From assembly GCA_945860955.1 (NCBI GenBank), contig CAMATH010000050.1:1-55343 (forward strand): a stretch of DNA of 55,343 nt, in the 5' to 3' direction. Shown one piece after another: positions 1 through 8,878 of the stretch (the stretch's first letter is position 1; each line of letters opens with the position of its first letter). The notes under the pieces were generated by a model. The model did not search any database, was not told the origin of the DNA, and saw only the letters and a list, made by a program, of their open reading frames with translations. The DNA is from Planctomicrobium piriforme. GTDB lineage: Bacteria > Planctomycetota > Planctomycetia > Planctomycetales > Planctomycetaceae. Both the position numbers and the translations under genes were made by a program.

Positions 1-79
1 GTGGCGTCTGCTCCGCCGCCGGGATCTCGATTCCCGCGATGACGATCGGTTGGATTGGCTGGGGGTCTGACTGGCTCAT
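1..79 (-). CDS. N-terminus of a protein cut off by the window edge
   Basis: An open frame on the minus strand begins with ATG and runs off the left edge after 26 codons (MSQSDPQPIQPIVIAGIEIP, then AAEQTP). A GGGGAA stretch lies about 9 bases upstream of the ATG and could serve as a ribosome binding site. The start of the peptide (a Gln/Pro-rich leader, then a hydrophobic strand reading IVIAGIEIP) faintly recalls the leader of succinylglutamate desuccinylase/aspartoacylase-family proteins. This is a weak resemblance over very few residues, and I do not assign a function. The frame has no stop codon and a start typical of the neighbouring genes, which is the whole of the support. Confidence 0.4.
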   Translation of the reverse strand, partial: MSQSDPQPIQPIVIAGIEIPAAEQTP

Positions 80-616
80 GCGCCATACATTCCCCGAAAA
101 ACCGACTTTGAGTAAATACCAGTTTCCGAGGGGTTATTGAGCAGTTACCTTCAACCAACCAATGACAGAATTCTTGGTCATGGAATGCGTTTCCCTCTTG
201 TTTGGCCTGGCGGGAAATCCCACCTCGTATGGAGGTCACCTCCACCTCCACCTCTGCCGGATTGTACGCGAGGGACATGCTGGTATTCAATCGGTCATCC
301 AGATCGCGGTGGGCACCCGAAAATGTGAATTTCGGATGCGATTCCTTCGAATCGGTTTCGGTTTCCGTTCGAATCAAACCCACGCGGGGCATCGGGCGAA
401 CCGGGGAGGACACTGCCTTGTGTTCGTGTCGATTCGAATTCATTTGTCACCATCCCTGGGACAAAAACTTCAATCGGACGCAGATTGAAAATGGCGCCCA
501 GTCGGTTTCATTCTACCTTCGCAGAGAGTGCGGACTGTTCGTTGTATGGCCTGACCGTAACCACGAGATCTGCCAATGACAGCCCCTGGTCGAAACCCGA
601 GATGGAGCGATCCCAA
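80..616. other. Intergenic stretch without a convincing gene
   Basis: Several overlapping short open frames exist here, but none has a family signature, a signal peptide or a plausible start. A small run of CACCTC/CACCTCC units lies near 237-253. It separates the partial gene at the left edge from the decayed formylglycine-generating-enzyme-like gene to the right and may include degraded sequence from the same decay. Confidence 0.4.
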
Positions 617-1034
617 ATGAATGGTTGCCGTCGTCTCGCGCTCCTCGCGAGAAAAATCGTCGCCGCGATCACAATTTGTTTCGTGATGCTTCTTAATACT
701 CCCGCGAGTTCCGTGGAGCCCCCCGACGGGGAGGGGGAGAAGGCTGGGGATTTTCGCGACGACAATGAACTCCAAATGAAGTTCATCTGATGACGACATT
801 CACGGAAACGTCTCGGAATGGTGCGTCGACTTGTACGTCAAAAAGCTGCCGGGACAACGAGACCCGGCCGTGGCGAACCGGGCGGAGATCCCCGCCCGAG
901 TGAATCGCGGAGGAGGTTGGGGCGGCGTGGCATCCACGTTCCGGTCGGCGAACCGCGTGGGAAACACCGTACGCTATCGCAGCGAATTCCGCGGCCTCCG
1001 CGTCGCGTTGTGTCGGACTCGCGCTCAGGAATAG
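617..1034 (+). pseudogene. Decayed formylglycine-generating-enzyme (FGE/sulfatase-modifying factor)-like gene
   Basis: The first frame starts with ATG and encodes a clear signal peptide (basic MNGCRRLALLARK, then a hydrophobic core ending in PASS). It next reaches NELQMKFI, the usual entry into an FGE-sulfatase domain, and stops at TGA 788-790. In another frame the sequence resumes at 789 with DDDIHGNVSEWCVDLY and continues to RVNRGGGWGG, FRSANR and RGLRVAL, ending at TAG 1032-1034. These are the canonical C-terminal FGE-domain signatures (HGNVWEW, RGGSW, R.A.R and GFRV). The roughly 150 residues normally between the two parts are missing. The simplest reading is an internal deletion that also shifted the frame, leaving signal peptide plus domain ends. 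A functional short gene in either frame is unlikely. Confidence 0.75.
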
Positions 1035-1114
1035 ACGCGGGCTCGCGATGAATACCCTCTGGAGATCGGCCCCCGTCGTCTGGTGAAAATCCGGACGTTC
1101 GCCGGATTGATCTT

Positions 1115-2710
1115 TTAGCTCCGGCCGACCAAATCCCGCATCGGCACTTTCAGCAAACCACACGCCTCTTCGTAACCCGGGGCGGGGGTGCCGAATTCGC
1201 TGGCTGTCACCCGGGCCAGACCCACAAGCTGGCGGGCCTGATGCTGTTTTCGCGACCGGGCGAGCTCATCAGTGGTGGTGCGATAGTACTTCTCGGCGTG
1301 CAGAGCTCCGTCCTCGCTGGTCGCGTAACCCAGCAGCAAATCGAGGACCGGGCGGTGGGAGTGGCCCAAATCGCAATAGCGTCGGACAACGCCACAGACC
1401 AGTTCCTGGTTCTTCTCGCGAATCGCGCCGTCGAGTTCGACCAACAGCGTTTTCGGATCCTCCGAGGTAACCGATTTCAGAACCTCGGCGGTCGGCCGGG
1501 GGGACCAGGCGCGCACACTTCGCGTCGATTCGTGGTAATCCATCGCGACGTGATACGCCGAGAGGATCAGGCTGGCGAAGCAGTTGCGGTCACTGCTGGC
1601 GGCGGCAATGTAACGCCAGGCATTGGCGGCATCGCTGGCGTGAACGCCAATTGAATCACCATGCACGCTTCCCACCGGTTTGTTTGGCTGCGCCCATTGC
1701 GGCGGCCGGCCTTCATCCCGCAGCACCAATTCGTTCGCCGCCAGGGCGATCGCCTCAGTGATGGCATTGGGCGAAAACCCTTCCGCCAGCGCGGCGGCAA
1801 CCAGTCCCGCCGCCTCGGCGGGTGCGAGAGTGGTCAACGCCCGGAACGTCGATTCCAGCCACGTATCGTCCGCCTCGCGGGTGCCGCGCTTCTTGCCCGC
1901 CAGTCCGTGCTGATCGAACAGCTTCGGGAGCAGTTCACGCAACGGGGCGAACCGCTTGGCGGCGTACTCCTCATTCTTCCAGCAGTAGTGGACCGATTGC
2001 CGCAGCAGCGTGTTGGCATGTTCCGGCCCGACCAGCGTCAGCATGTCCCAGGCGCGGTGAGCCAACACGGTCCGATGTACGTCCAAACCGTCGTGAACGG
2101 TCGGCAACAGATCGTTCCATGCCGACTCGGGCGAACCCGCCGAGAGGCCGGCGAAAACCTGCTCGGCGGCCTTCAAATCGCGACCCCGCACCGCGTCTTG
2201 CAGCGCGACGGCGCTGGATTTCACTCCATCAGTCGCGGCGACCAGAGTCAGGGTGTCGCCAGCCGAACTTCCCCCGCGTTCTTCGAGACAGCGGGAATTG
2301 CGATGCAGCACTTTGAGAATCGGCAGCGGCTTACGTTCGCTGGGCAACTCCCGCGACATCTGCAGAGCCGGGGCCAACGCCATGAACGTGTGGAACCCGA
2401 CATAGTCCTCGCCACCGCACGCGCGGGCGTTGGCCAACGCCGCCGCTGCCACGATCTGCCGCAGTTCTGTCCCTTGATGGATCAACGGAACCACCACCCT
2501 CAGGATCTTGTCGGGCGCGGTTTCGGCGAGGAGGGCGGCGAGCGGCTCGAGCGAACCGAACGAGAGGCGGGTGTTTCCGTCGGCCCAGGCGCTCGCCAGC
2601 CCGGGAACCAGGCCCATTTCGTGAGCTGTCGTGCCCCCCACACCTGCCAGCAACATGTCACGTCCCAGAAACGACAAGAACTCACGACGATTGGTGACGG
2701 ACGCTGTCAT
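1115..2710 (-). CDS. Secreted Tat-signal protein of unknown function
   Basis: This 531-residue protein opens with a twin-arginine-type leader: NRREFLSFLGRDML at residues 7-20, followed by a Gly/Ala-rich hydrophobic stretch. Export across the inner membrane in folded form, possibly with a cofactor, is therefore inferred. The body is mostly alpha-helical and Ala/Leu-rich. It contains several conserved-looking His-rich pieces, such as VHYCWKNEEYAAKRF and VHGDSIGVHASDAANAWRYI, that would suit metal or cofactor binding, but I do not recognise a named family. It looks like one of the long planctomycete-restricted hypothetical proteins. The next gene on the same strand starts about 140 bases upstream, so co-transcription is possible. 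The downstream side faces the pseudogene in convergent orientation. Confidence 0.7.
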   Translation of the reverse strand: MTASVTNRREFLSFLGRDMLLAGVGGTTAHEMGLVPGLASAWADGNTRLSFGSLEPLAALLAETAPDKILRVVVPLIHQGTELRQIVAAAALANARACGGEDYVGFHTFMALAPALQMSRELPSERKPLPILKVLHRNSRCLEERGGSSAGDTLTLVAATDGVKSSAVALQDAVRGRDLKAAEQVFAGLSAGSPESAWNDLLPTVHDGLDVHRTVLAHRAWDMLTLVGPEHANTLLRQSVHYCWKNEEYAAKRFAPLRELLPKLFDQHGLAGKKRGTREADDTWLESTFRALTTLAPAEAAGLVAAALAEGFSPNAITEAIALAANELVLRDEGRPPQWAQPNKPVGSVHGDSIGVHASDAANAWRYIAAASSDRNCFASLILSAYHVAMDYHESTRSVRAWSPRPTAEVLKSVTSEDPKTLLVELDGAIREKNQELVCGVVRRYCDLGHSHRPVLDLLLGYATSEDGALHAEKYYRTTTDELARSRKQHQARQLVGLARVTASEFGTPAPGYEEACGLLKVPMRDLVGRS

Positions 2711-2850
2711 GACAGGACTCCAGGGGACTAGAATTTCCGGGTGTTCACAGGAATCACACTCTCAAGGTAGCCAACCAATTCGTGAAACGCCACGAAATTC
2801 TCTGATGGATCCTGATTGGGAATGAAGTCCGTTCGGTTTCGGCTCGCCAA

Positions 2851-4629
2851 TCATCGGGAGTGCTGTTCGCCAGTTCCCAATCCGCCTCCGAGGCGAATCC
2901 GGTACTCAAACCCGGATTCCCGCAACTGGCTCTGGCTGGAGATCGAGTCGAGCTGCTGCAGCAGCGTCAGGAAGAGATCGACCTCACGTTTCGCTTCGGC
3001 CGGACCGAGCTGTTTGTCCCGCACGACGTTGCGTTCCAGTTCCTGCCGGAACTGGGCGAAGAAGTCGGCGATCGCCATCAGGGATAGCCGTTGCTCATCG
3101 GTGGTGGCGGCCGATGCGGCGTCCGGACCGGAGGGCCGACGATCGACTTCGTCAAACACACCGACCGCGAATTCGTTGGAAGTGGCCACCAGCAAATAAC
3201 CACGACCGGTCAATAGTGTCGGGTTGATCGCCTGGACAACCGATTCGGGAAGAACGTTTTCCGGAGTCGCTGTGAGCCGCAGTGTTATCGCGGTGACCCC
3301 GTCCTTTGTGGACGATTCCACATCTCCCCCGACACTTCCGGCGACCACCCGCAACAGGACTGTCAGCGGATCGACAAACCGCTTGTGAAATGCCTTGGGA
3401 TCGCGGAGATCGATCGTGAATGCCGCGTGGGGCCAGTTCATTTCTCGTGCGTTGTCGCCAGCCGCGCGGGCCACAACGAACCGGAAGTGTGGCCCGAGTT
3501 GTTCGAGTAGATCGACGACCCCAAACCGCATTCCCGCCTTCCGTTGGCGTTCGTTTTCCGTTTCCAATTCCGCGATCACGTCCGGAGTCAACCAGTGTCG
3601 TCGCGCTTCCCAAAGCTGCTGATAGTCACGATACCAGCTCGCGGTGTAGACCGTGCCCGGAGGATTGAGCGCGGGCCAAGCACGTGAGTTCACTCCGTCG
3701 GCGAAAAAGCCCTTCCACTCGGGAGGCCGTTCCGTGGAGCCCGCGTCGACGCGGCAGCAGAGTTCGGCCCCCTCCTGATCGACGGCGACGTCCAGCTCGG
3801 CGACCGTCCCCCGTCGAAACAGATCGAGGTAGCCGCCAAACAGCAACTGCCCCGCCGGCTCGGTCGCGGGGACTCGTAACGCCGTCGCGATCTCGGGAAT
3901 CCCCCGCAGCCACTCCAGTGACACAAAGCCCCGGACCGCCGCGAGTGGTTCAGAAGATTGCGACCTGTCGGACCGATTCGGCACTGGGATCCGTCGTTTT
4001 TCCACTGCCGCAGGCGGACCGGCGCGGTCGAGCGATTCGACCAGCAGGCGGCGACTATTCGAAGCCACCAGAGTCTTGTCGGTTTGAGCGTAGAACGCCT
4101 CCCCCGTGCGATAGTACGTCATCCCGTGGTGAACCTGGCTTTCGATGGCGGTCGCATCCCGCAGGGCGAGTTCCGTGTGGATCGTGGCGACAAACGATCG
4201 CAACGTCTCGGCGTCATCCGCCTCGACGAACAACAGCACATCGGGCGGAGTGGCCTGCGCGGTCGGGACAACCGCCAGGACAACGCCGCCCGCAGTCAGG
4301 CGATCGAGGGCATTCTTCCAATCTGTCTTCAGACTTTGTTCCAGAAACTGGGCCGCGTGCCGCCAGCGGTCGCTCTCTTGGTCGGCGAGCTTTCGACTCA
4401 ATTCACTGGACTGAGAGGCCGTCTCCCACAGCCGGGCGAGATATTCACTCTGCAGCCCCCGTGCCGGGTGATCCATCTCAACCACCAGCACCGCCTCGGC
4501 GGGAACCCGCGTCCATCGATCGTCGGCACGCACTGCGCTGTTGGGCGTGGACCAACAGCTCAACAGCCAGACGGACAGTAACCAGACCCACCGGGGTCGG
4601 AACGGATCGATGCCGGGGGAGAAACGCAT
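2851..4629 (-). CDS. Secreted hypothetical protein, DUF3352-like
   Basis: I chose the start at MRFSPGIDPFRPRW because it places a single signal segment (WVWLLSVWLLSCW) directly after a basic N-terminus, with cleavage likely near AVRADD. The frame stays open 32 codons further upstream, but that part is Pro/Ser-rich and looks non-coding. The mature part of about 560 residues alternates strands and helices, with phrases such as AVLVVEMDHPARG and VLLFVEADDAETLRSFV. This resembles periplasmic proteins grouped as DUF3352, in which a repeated module reports per-item 'resource' domains, but the link is tentative. The C-terminus ends in an amphipathic helical region and a Gly-rich tail. No catalytic motif is visible. 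A perfect TTGACA box lies upstream. Confidence 0.7.
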   Translation of the reverse strand: MRFSPGIDPFRPRWVWLLSVWLLSCWSTPNSAVRADDRWTRVPAEAVLVVEMDHPARGLQSEYLARLWETASQSSELSRKLADQESDRWRHAAQFLEQSLKTDWKNALDRLTAGGVVLAVVPTAQATPPDVLLFVEADDAETLRSFVATIHTELALRDATAIESQVHHGMTYYRTGEAFYAQTDKTLVASNSRRLLVESLDRAGPPAAVEKRRIPVPNRSDRSQSSEPLAAVRGFVSLEWLRGIPEIATALRVPATEPAGQLLFGGYLDLFRRGTVAELDVAVDQEGAELCCRVDAGSTERPPEWKGFFADGVNSRAWPALNPPGTVYTASWYRDYQQLWEARRHWLTPDVIAELETENERQRKAGMRFGVVDLLEQLGPHFRFVVARAAGDNAREMNWPHAAFTIDLRDPKAFHKRFVDPLTVLLRVVAGSVGGDVESSTKDGVTAITLRLTATPENVLPESVVQAINPTLLTGRGYLLVATSNEFAVGVFDEVDRRPSGPDAASAATTDEQRLSLMAIADFFAQFRQELERNVVRDKQLGPAEAKREVDLFLTLLQQLDSISSQSQLRESGFEYRIRLGGGLGTGEQHSR

Positions 4630-4696
4630 GGAGGACACAGTCGGCAGGAAGGCACCGGGCGGGGTATTGGAAGTCGGAGGAGGACGACTGGAGAGG

Positions 4697-4725
4697 ATAC
4701 CGATTTTCCCCGGGTGTGGTGTCAA
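4697..4725 (-). promoter_or_regulatory. Candidate sigma-70-type promoter
   Basis: Read on the minus strand, a perfect TTGACA (-35, at 4720-4725) is followed after 17 bases by CGGTAT, a poor -10. The site lies about 70 bases upstream of the chosen start of the DUF3352-like gene. A short CCCGGGT/ACCCGGG inverted repeat flanks the -35 box. The -10 match is weak, so this is only a candidate. Confidence 0.25.
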
Positions 4726-4845
4726 GGAATTGGTATTACCCGGGAGTTGAGATCACTACCTGTCGGTTTCGTTATGGTCCACGCGAGGAATCGAGCGGCA
4801 AATCCCTCCCCACCTCCCCTTGCCTCCATTTACGCCTCCGTTACG

Positions 4846-6162
4846 ATGGCTCTCTCCCCTCGACGCGATTTCCCCAGCGATTCCGAACACTCCATGCCGC
4901 TGCCCCTGCAACTTCCGACCCTGCAGAACTGGAGTTGCCACAACTGCGGCGGTTGCTGTCGACAGCACGAGATTGAAATCACCGCCTCCGAACGCGAGCG
5001 GATCCTCGCCCAAAACTGGACGGTGGCCGATGGAATCCCCGCAGGGAGTCCCGTGATCGAGCGAATGGGAGCTTTCCCCTGGAATCGCCGCTGGCGTCTG
5101 GCTCATCAACCGGACGGGGCCTGCGTGTTTCTGGACGACAAGGGATTGTGCCGAATTCACGCCAAATTTGGCGAGCCGGCCAAACCGCTCGCCTGCCGGG
5201 TGTATCCCTTCGCGTTCCATCCCGCGGGTCGCAAGATCGCCGTCGGGTTGCGTTTCAGTTGCCCGTCGGTGGTCGCCAATCGCGGGGCGTCCATGTCCCG
5301 GCAGCAGGGGGAGTTGAAGGAACTCGAGCGGCTGGTCGTTCCCGAGTCGGCGCGGGAATTCCCCCCGCCCCGCCTCTCGTCGAAACAGCAACTCGACTGG
5401 CCCGACACGCTGCAAATCGTCGAGGCGCTCGATGCCACGCTGGCGACCGCAGGCGAACCGTTTGTGTTGAAAATGTTGTGGTCTCTCGGGGCGGTCGATT
5501 TGATCGATCAATCGAGTTTCGAGCGAGTGCGCGGACCTCGGTTGACCGACTTTCTATCGATCGTCACGCAGGCGGTGAAGTCGGAGCTGCCGACGCTGCC
5601 CAGGCAGACCGCGCCACCGGGCGCGATCGCCCGTCAGTTGTTTCGCATGCTCGTCGCGCAATACGCCCGGCGCGACACGTTTCGTTCCGACCAACGGGGA
5701 ATTGGTTATCGGTGGAAACTGCTCCGCGCGATCTGGAGTTTCGCCGCCGGCCGGGGCGAGTTGACACCGTTGCAGGAGGGATTTCAGGCGGTCCCCTTCG
5801 AGGCACTGGAGACATCGTTTGGTCCGATACCAGCGGAGTCAGAAGAGGTGTTGACCCGTTATGTGCGAGTGAAGCTGCAGAGCCTGCACTTTTGCGGGCG
5901 GGCGTACTACGACGTCCCTTTGGTCGAAGGATTCGCGTCTCTGGGACTGGCGGTCGTCTGTGCCTGCTATCTGGCGCGCTGGCTCGCCCGTGGCGCGGGC
6001 CGGGACGTCTGGACCGCCGACGATTTCGCCCGCGCGGTGACGGTGGTCGACCATCACCATGGCTATTCACCGGCACTGGGGATGGGAGCGTTTCGGCAGC
6101 GACAACGGCTCTTGTGGAAGCAGAAGGAAGTGACGCGCCTGTTGGCGCATTACGCGAACTGA
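4846..6162 (+). CDS. YkgJ-family cysteine cluster protein
   Basis: The protein carries the CxxCxxCC signature near its start (SCHNCGGCCRQHE). It is followed by the family's second set of cysteines, in GLCRIHAKFGEPAKPLACRVYPF, which together are expected to bind zinc or an iron-sulfur cluster (PF03692 family). Family members are small metal-binding proteins of uncertain role. This one is much longer (438 residues), with a helical C-terminal region of about 280 residues that is typical of planctomycete homologues. The start at MALSPRRDF is a choice: a second ATG at 4894 (MPLPLQLPTLQNW) lies closer to the domain, and neither has a clear ribosome binding site. It is transcribed divergently from the DUF3352-like gene. 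A short hairpin follows the stop codon. Confidence 0.75.
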   Translation: MALSPRRDFPSDSEHSMPLPLQLPTLQNWSCHNCGGCCRQHEIEITASERERILAQNWTVADGIPAGSPVIERMGAFPWNRRWRLAHQPDGACVFLDDKGLCRIHAKFGEPAKPLACRVYPFAFHPAGRKIAVGLRFSCPSVVANRGASMSRQQGELKELERLVVPESAREFPPPRLSSKQQLDWPDTLQIVEALDATLATAGEPFVLKMLWSLGAVDLIDQSSFERVRGPRLTDFLSIVTQAVKSELPTLPRQTAPPGAIARQLFRMLVAQYARRDTFRSDQRGIGYRWKLLRAIWSFAAGRGELTPLQEGFQAVPFEALETSFGPIPAESEEVLTRYVRVKLQSLHFCGRAYYDVPLVEGFASLGLAVVCACYLARWLARGAGRDVWTADDFARAVTVVDHHHGYSPALGMGAFRQRQRLLWKQKEVTRLLAHYAN

Positions 6163-6183
6163 CACCCCACCGGGTAAGGGGTG
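6163..6183 (+). terminator. Possible terminator hairpin
   Basis: Immediately after the stop codon, CACCCC pairs with GGGGTG across a 9-base loop. There is no T-run, so this is a weak terminator candidate at best. Confidence 0.3.
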
Positions 6184-6358
6184 ATGAAGATTCGGACCTG
6201 AATCGTGTTTCGCAGGATCAGGATTGATGGCAGGATCGAGTGCCGACACCACGCTGGCGAACATCGGTTTGGCCATTGCCGTCGGGCCACCGCTGTTCTA
6301 GTCTACTTTCGCATTTCCCAACCCGGCGTTTCGCCGAATTTCCCCGAAGAACCGCTCC

Positions 6359-8737
6359 ATGCCGACAATCATGACGATTGAGGTGACCAGCCTTGTTGCG
6401 ATTGCCGCCCTCCCCGCGGAGGGTGCGAACGGCGGCTGGCCCTGGTGGGGTACCGCCTTGGCCGTCTTGGCTGGACTGATCGCGGCCATCGTCGTTCCGT
6501 TCCTGGTCGCACCGTGTCTGGCGAGCCGCTGGCTGCTGTTTTTTATCACTCGGCTGATGTACCGGATTCGGATTTACGGCCTCGAAAACGTCCCCAAACA
6601 AGGCGGGGCACTGCTGGTCTCGAACCACGTCACATGGGTCGATGGAATTCTGCTTGCGGGCAATCTTCCCCGGCATGTGCGGATGATTATCTACGCCGAC
6701 TATGCCAAAGGAGGGCTGCTGGGCTGGCTGATGAAGCAGATGGAAGTGATTCCGATCAAGACATCGGAAGGCCCCAAGTCGATCATCCGGTCGTTGCAAA
6801 CCGCCCGCGAGGCGATCAAAGAGGGGGCGCTCGTCTGCATTTTCGCCGAGGGACAATTGACCCGCCTGGGCCAGATGCTGCCGTTCCAACGCGGAATGAT
6901 GAAAATCATCGATGGATCGGGCGCGCCGGTCATTCCCGTTTACCTTGACGGTCTCTGGGGAAGCATTTTCAGCTTTTTCCAGGGGAAATACTTTTGGAAG
7001 TGGCCGCAAAAGTGGCCCTATCCGATCGGGATCTCGTTCGGCAAACCACTCCACGACCCGAAAACGGTCCACGAAGTCCAGCACGCGGTCGCCGCGCTGG
7101 GGGTCCATTCGCTGGAAGTTCGCAAGAATCTCGACCTGACGCTCCCTCGTCGATTTCTCCGCATGTGTCGCAAGTCGATGTGGCGGACAAAGCTGGTTGA
7201 CAGTTCCAACCAAGTGGTGACTGGCGGACAACTTCTGCTGCGATCCTTGATCTTGCGGCGATTGCTGGCGCGGAAAGTCCTGGCTCCCGACGAAAAGTTT
7301 GTCGGCGTGTTGCTGCCACCGGCGGTTGGGGGGGCGATCGTCAATGCGACCCTGTCGTTGATGGGGCGGGTGGCGGTCAACCTCAACTACACCGCGTCGC
7401 GCGAGACGATCGCCTCGTGTATCAAGCAGGCGGGCATCAAACACGTGCTGTCGAGCCGGCTGTTTCTCACCAAGCTGAAAATGGAGGTCGATGCCGAGGT
7501 GGTCTACCTCGAAGACTTGCGTCCGACGGTCAATTGGGTCGACAAAGCGACCGCGGCGATTCAGACCTACGTGACGCCGGTCTCTCTGCTCGATCGGCTC
7601 TTTGGACTGACCCGGATCAAAGCGGACGACCTCGTGACCATTGTGTTCACCTCCGGTTCGACGGGCGAACCGAAGGGGGTGATGCTGAGTTACCACAACA
7701 TCGGCACCAATGTGGACGCCGTGGGACAGTTGATTCAGATCAAGCGGTCGGATTGCGTCATTGGCATTCTGCCGTTCTTCCACTCGTTTGGATTCATGGG
7801 CACTCTGTGGATGCCGCTGGTCCTCGAACCGCGAGCCGTGTACCACTACAACCCGCTCGACGCGAAAATCGTGGGCGAACTGTGTCAAAAGAATCGCGGG
7901 ACGATTCTGATGGCGACTCCGACGTTTCTGCGGACGTACATCAAACGGTGTGAACGGGAGCAACTGCAGACGCTGGAGATCATCGTCGTCGGGGCCGAGA
8001 AAATGCCGATCGAACTAGCGGCGGCGTTTGAGGAGAAGTTTGGCGTTCGACCGATCGAAGGGTACGGCGCGACCGAGACGTCACCCGTCGCGGCGGTCAA
8101 CGTTCCCGATCATCGTTCGCCGGTCGTGACACAAGTCGGGACCAAAGAGGGAACCGTGGGACGGCCGATTCCCGGGACACTGGCCCGTGTCGTGGATCAG
8201 GAATCGGGGGCGGTGCTGGGACTTGACCAGCCGGGAATGTTGCAGGTCTGCGGACCGCACATCATGCAGGGATATCTCCATCGTCCCGAACAGACGGCGG
8301 TGGTACTTCAAGACGGCTGGTACACGACCGGCGACATTGCCAAGATCGACGCCGACGGCTTTATCACGATCACCGACCGGGCGAGCCGATTTTCCAAGAT
8401 CGCGGGGGAAATGGTCCCGCATATCAAGATTGAAGAAGTTTTGCGGGGGATCACAGCGGGCCCGCCGGGTGAAGATCCCGACCTCAAGGTCGTTGTGACC
8501 GCAGTTCCCGATGAACGGAAGGGAGAGCGGTTGGTCGTCGTCCATAAACCGCTCACGCAGTCGATTGAAGATGTCTACGGCCAGCTTTCGTCTGCGGGCC
8601 TTCCCAACCTGTGGATTCCCGGCCGCGACAGTTTTATCGAAGTCCCGGAAATTCCCATTCTGGGGACCGGAAAAGTCGACCTGCGGGGGGTGAAGGAAAT
8701 CGCACTGCAGCGATTTGGCCCGAATCGGCCTGCGTAA
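6359..8737 (+). CDS. Aas-like fusion: 1-acylglycerophosphate-type acyltransferase and acyl-ACP/CoA synthetase
   Basis: The 792-residue protein combines two enzymes. After one N-terminal membrane segment (about 28-58) comes a PlsC-type acyltransferase, with the H-x4-D motif NHVTWVDG (His90, Asp95) and the FAEGQLTRLG block (about 162-171) in place of the usual FPEGTRS. The second half is an ANL-superfamily adenylating domain, with the AMP-binding P-loop TSGSTGEPKG, the YGATETSP block, YTTGDIAKIDADG and a C-terminal GTGKVDLRG lysine region. This is the arrangement of Aas, which re-acylates lysophospholipids at the inner membrane using free fatty acids. Activity on those substrates is inferred from the family. 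A second ATG at codon 5 is an alternative start. No Aas partner gene such as lplT is adjacent. Confidence 0.85.
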   Translation: MPTIMTIEVTSLVAIAALPAEGANGGWPWWGTALAVLAGLIAAIVVPFLVAPCLASRWLLFFITRLMYRIRIYGLENVPKQGGALLVSNHVTWVDGILLAGNLPRHVRMIIYADYAKGGLLGWLMKQMEVIPIKTSEGPKSIIRSLQTAREAIKEGALVCIFAEGQLTRLGQMLPFQRGMMKIIDGSGAPVIPVYLDGLWGSIFSFFQGKYFWKWPQKWPYPIGISFGKPLHDPKTVHEVQHAVAALGVHSLEVRKNLDLTLPRRFLRMCRKSMWRTKLVDSSNQVVTGGQLLLRSLILRRLLARKVLAPDEKFVGVLLPPAVGGAIVNATLSLMGRVAVNLNYTASRETIASCIKQAGIKHVLSSRLFLTKLKMEVDAEVVYLEDLRPTVNWVDKATAAIQTYVTPVSLLDRLFGLTRIKADDLVTIVFTSGSTGEPKGVMLSYHNIGTNVDAVGQLIQIKRSDCVIGILPFFHSFGFMGTLWMPLVLEPRAVYHYNPLDAKIVGELCQKNRGTILMATPTFLRTYIKRCEREQLQTLEIIVVGAEKMPIELAAAFEEKFGVRPIEGYGATETSPVAAVNVPDHRSPVVTQVGTKEGTVGRPIPGTLARVVDQESGAVLGLDQPGMLQVCGPHIMQGYLHRPEQTAVVLQDGWYTTGDIAKIDADGFITITDRASRFSKIAGEMVPHIKIEEVLRGITAGPPGEDPDLKVVVTAVPDERKGERLVVVHKPLTQSIEDVYGQLSSAGLPNLWIPGRDSFIEVPEIPILGTGKVDLRGVKEIALQRFGPNRPA

Positions 8738-8878
8738 CAGACTTTGCCCAACGGTGTGTCGCGCCGGTGTTCCCAAAGTTCGCGTTTGGCGATACCGATT
8801 CGTTCGCCATTCAAGAGTTGTGTGTCGTATGATCGTTCACGACCACTTCAACCTGAACATTCCCCCGAGCATTCTTGC

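Noticed and set aside
202-579. A 125-codon frame near the left edge
   Set aside because: No signal, domain or ribosome binding site; it overlaps two other frames of similar length and looks random.
6218-7963. A long minus-strand open frame of 581 codons opposite the Aas-like gene
   Set aside because: It is Arg/His/Gln-rich with no domain, and the plus strand has all catalytic motifs of two enzyme families. It is a GC-rich shadow frame.
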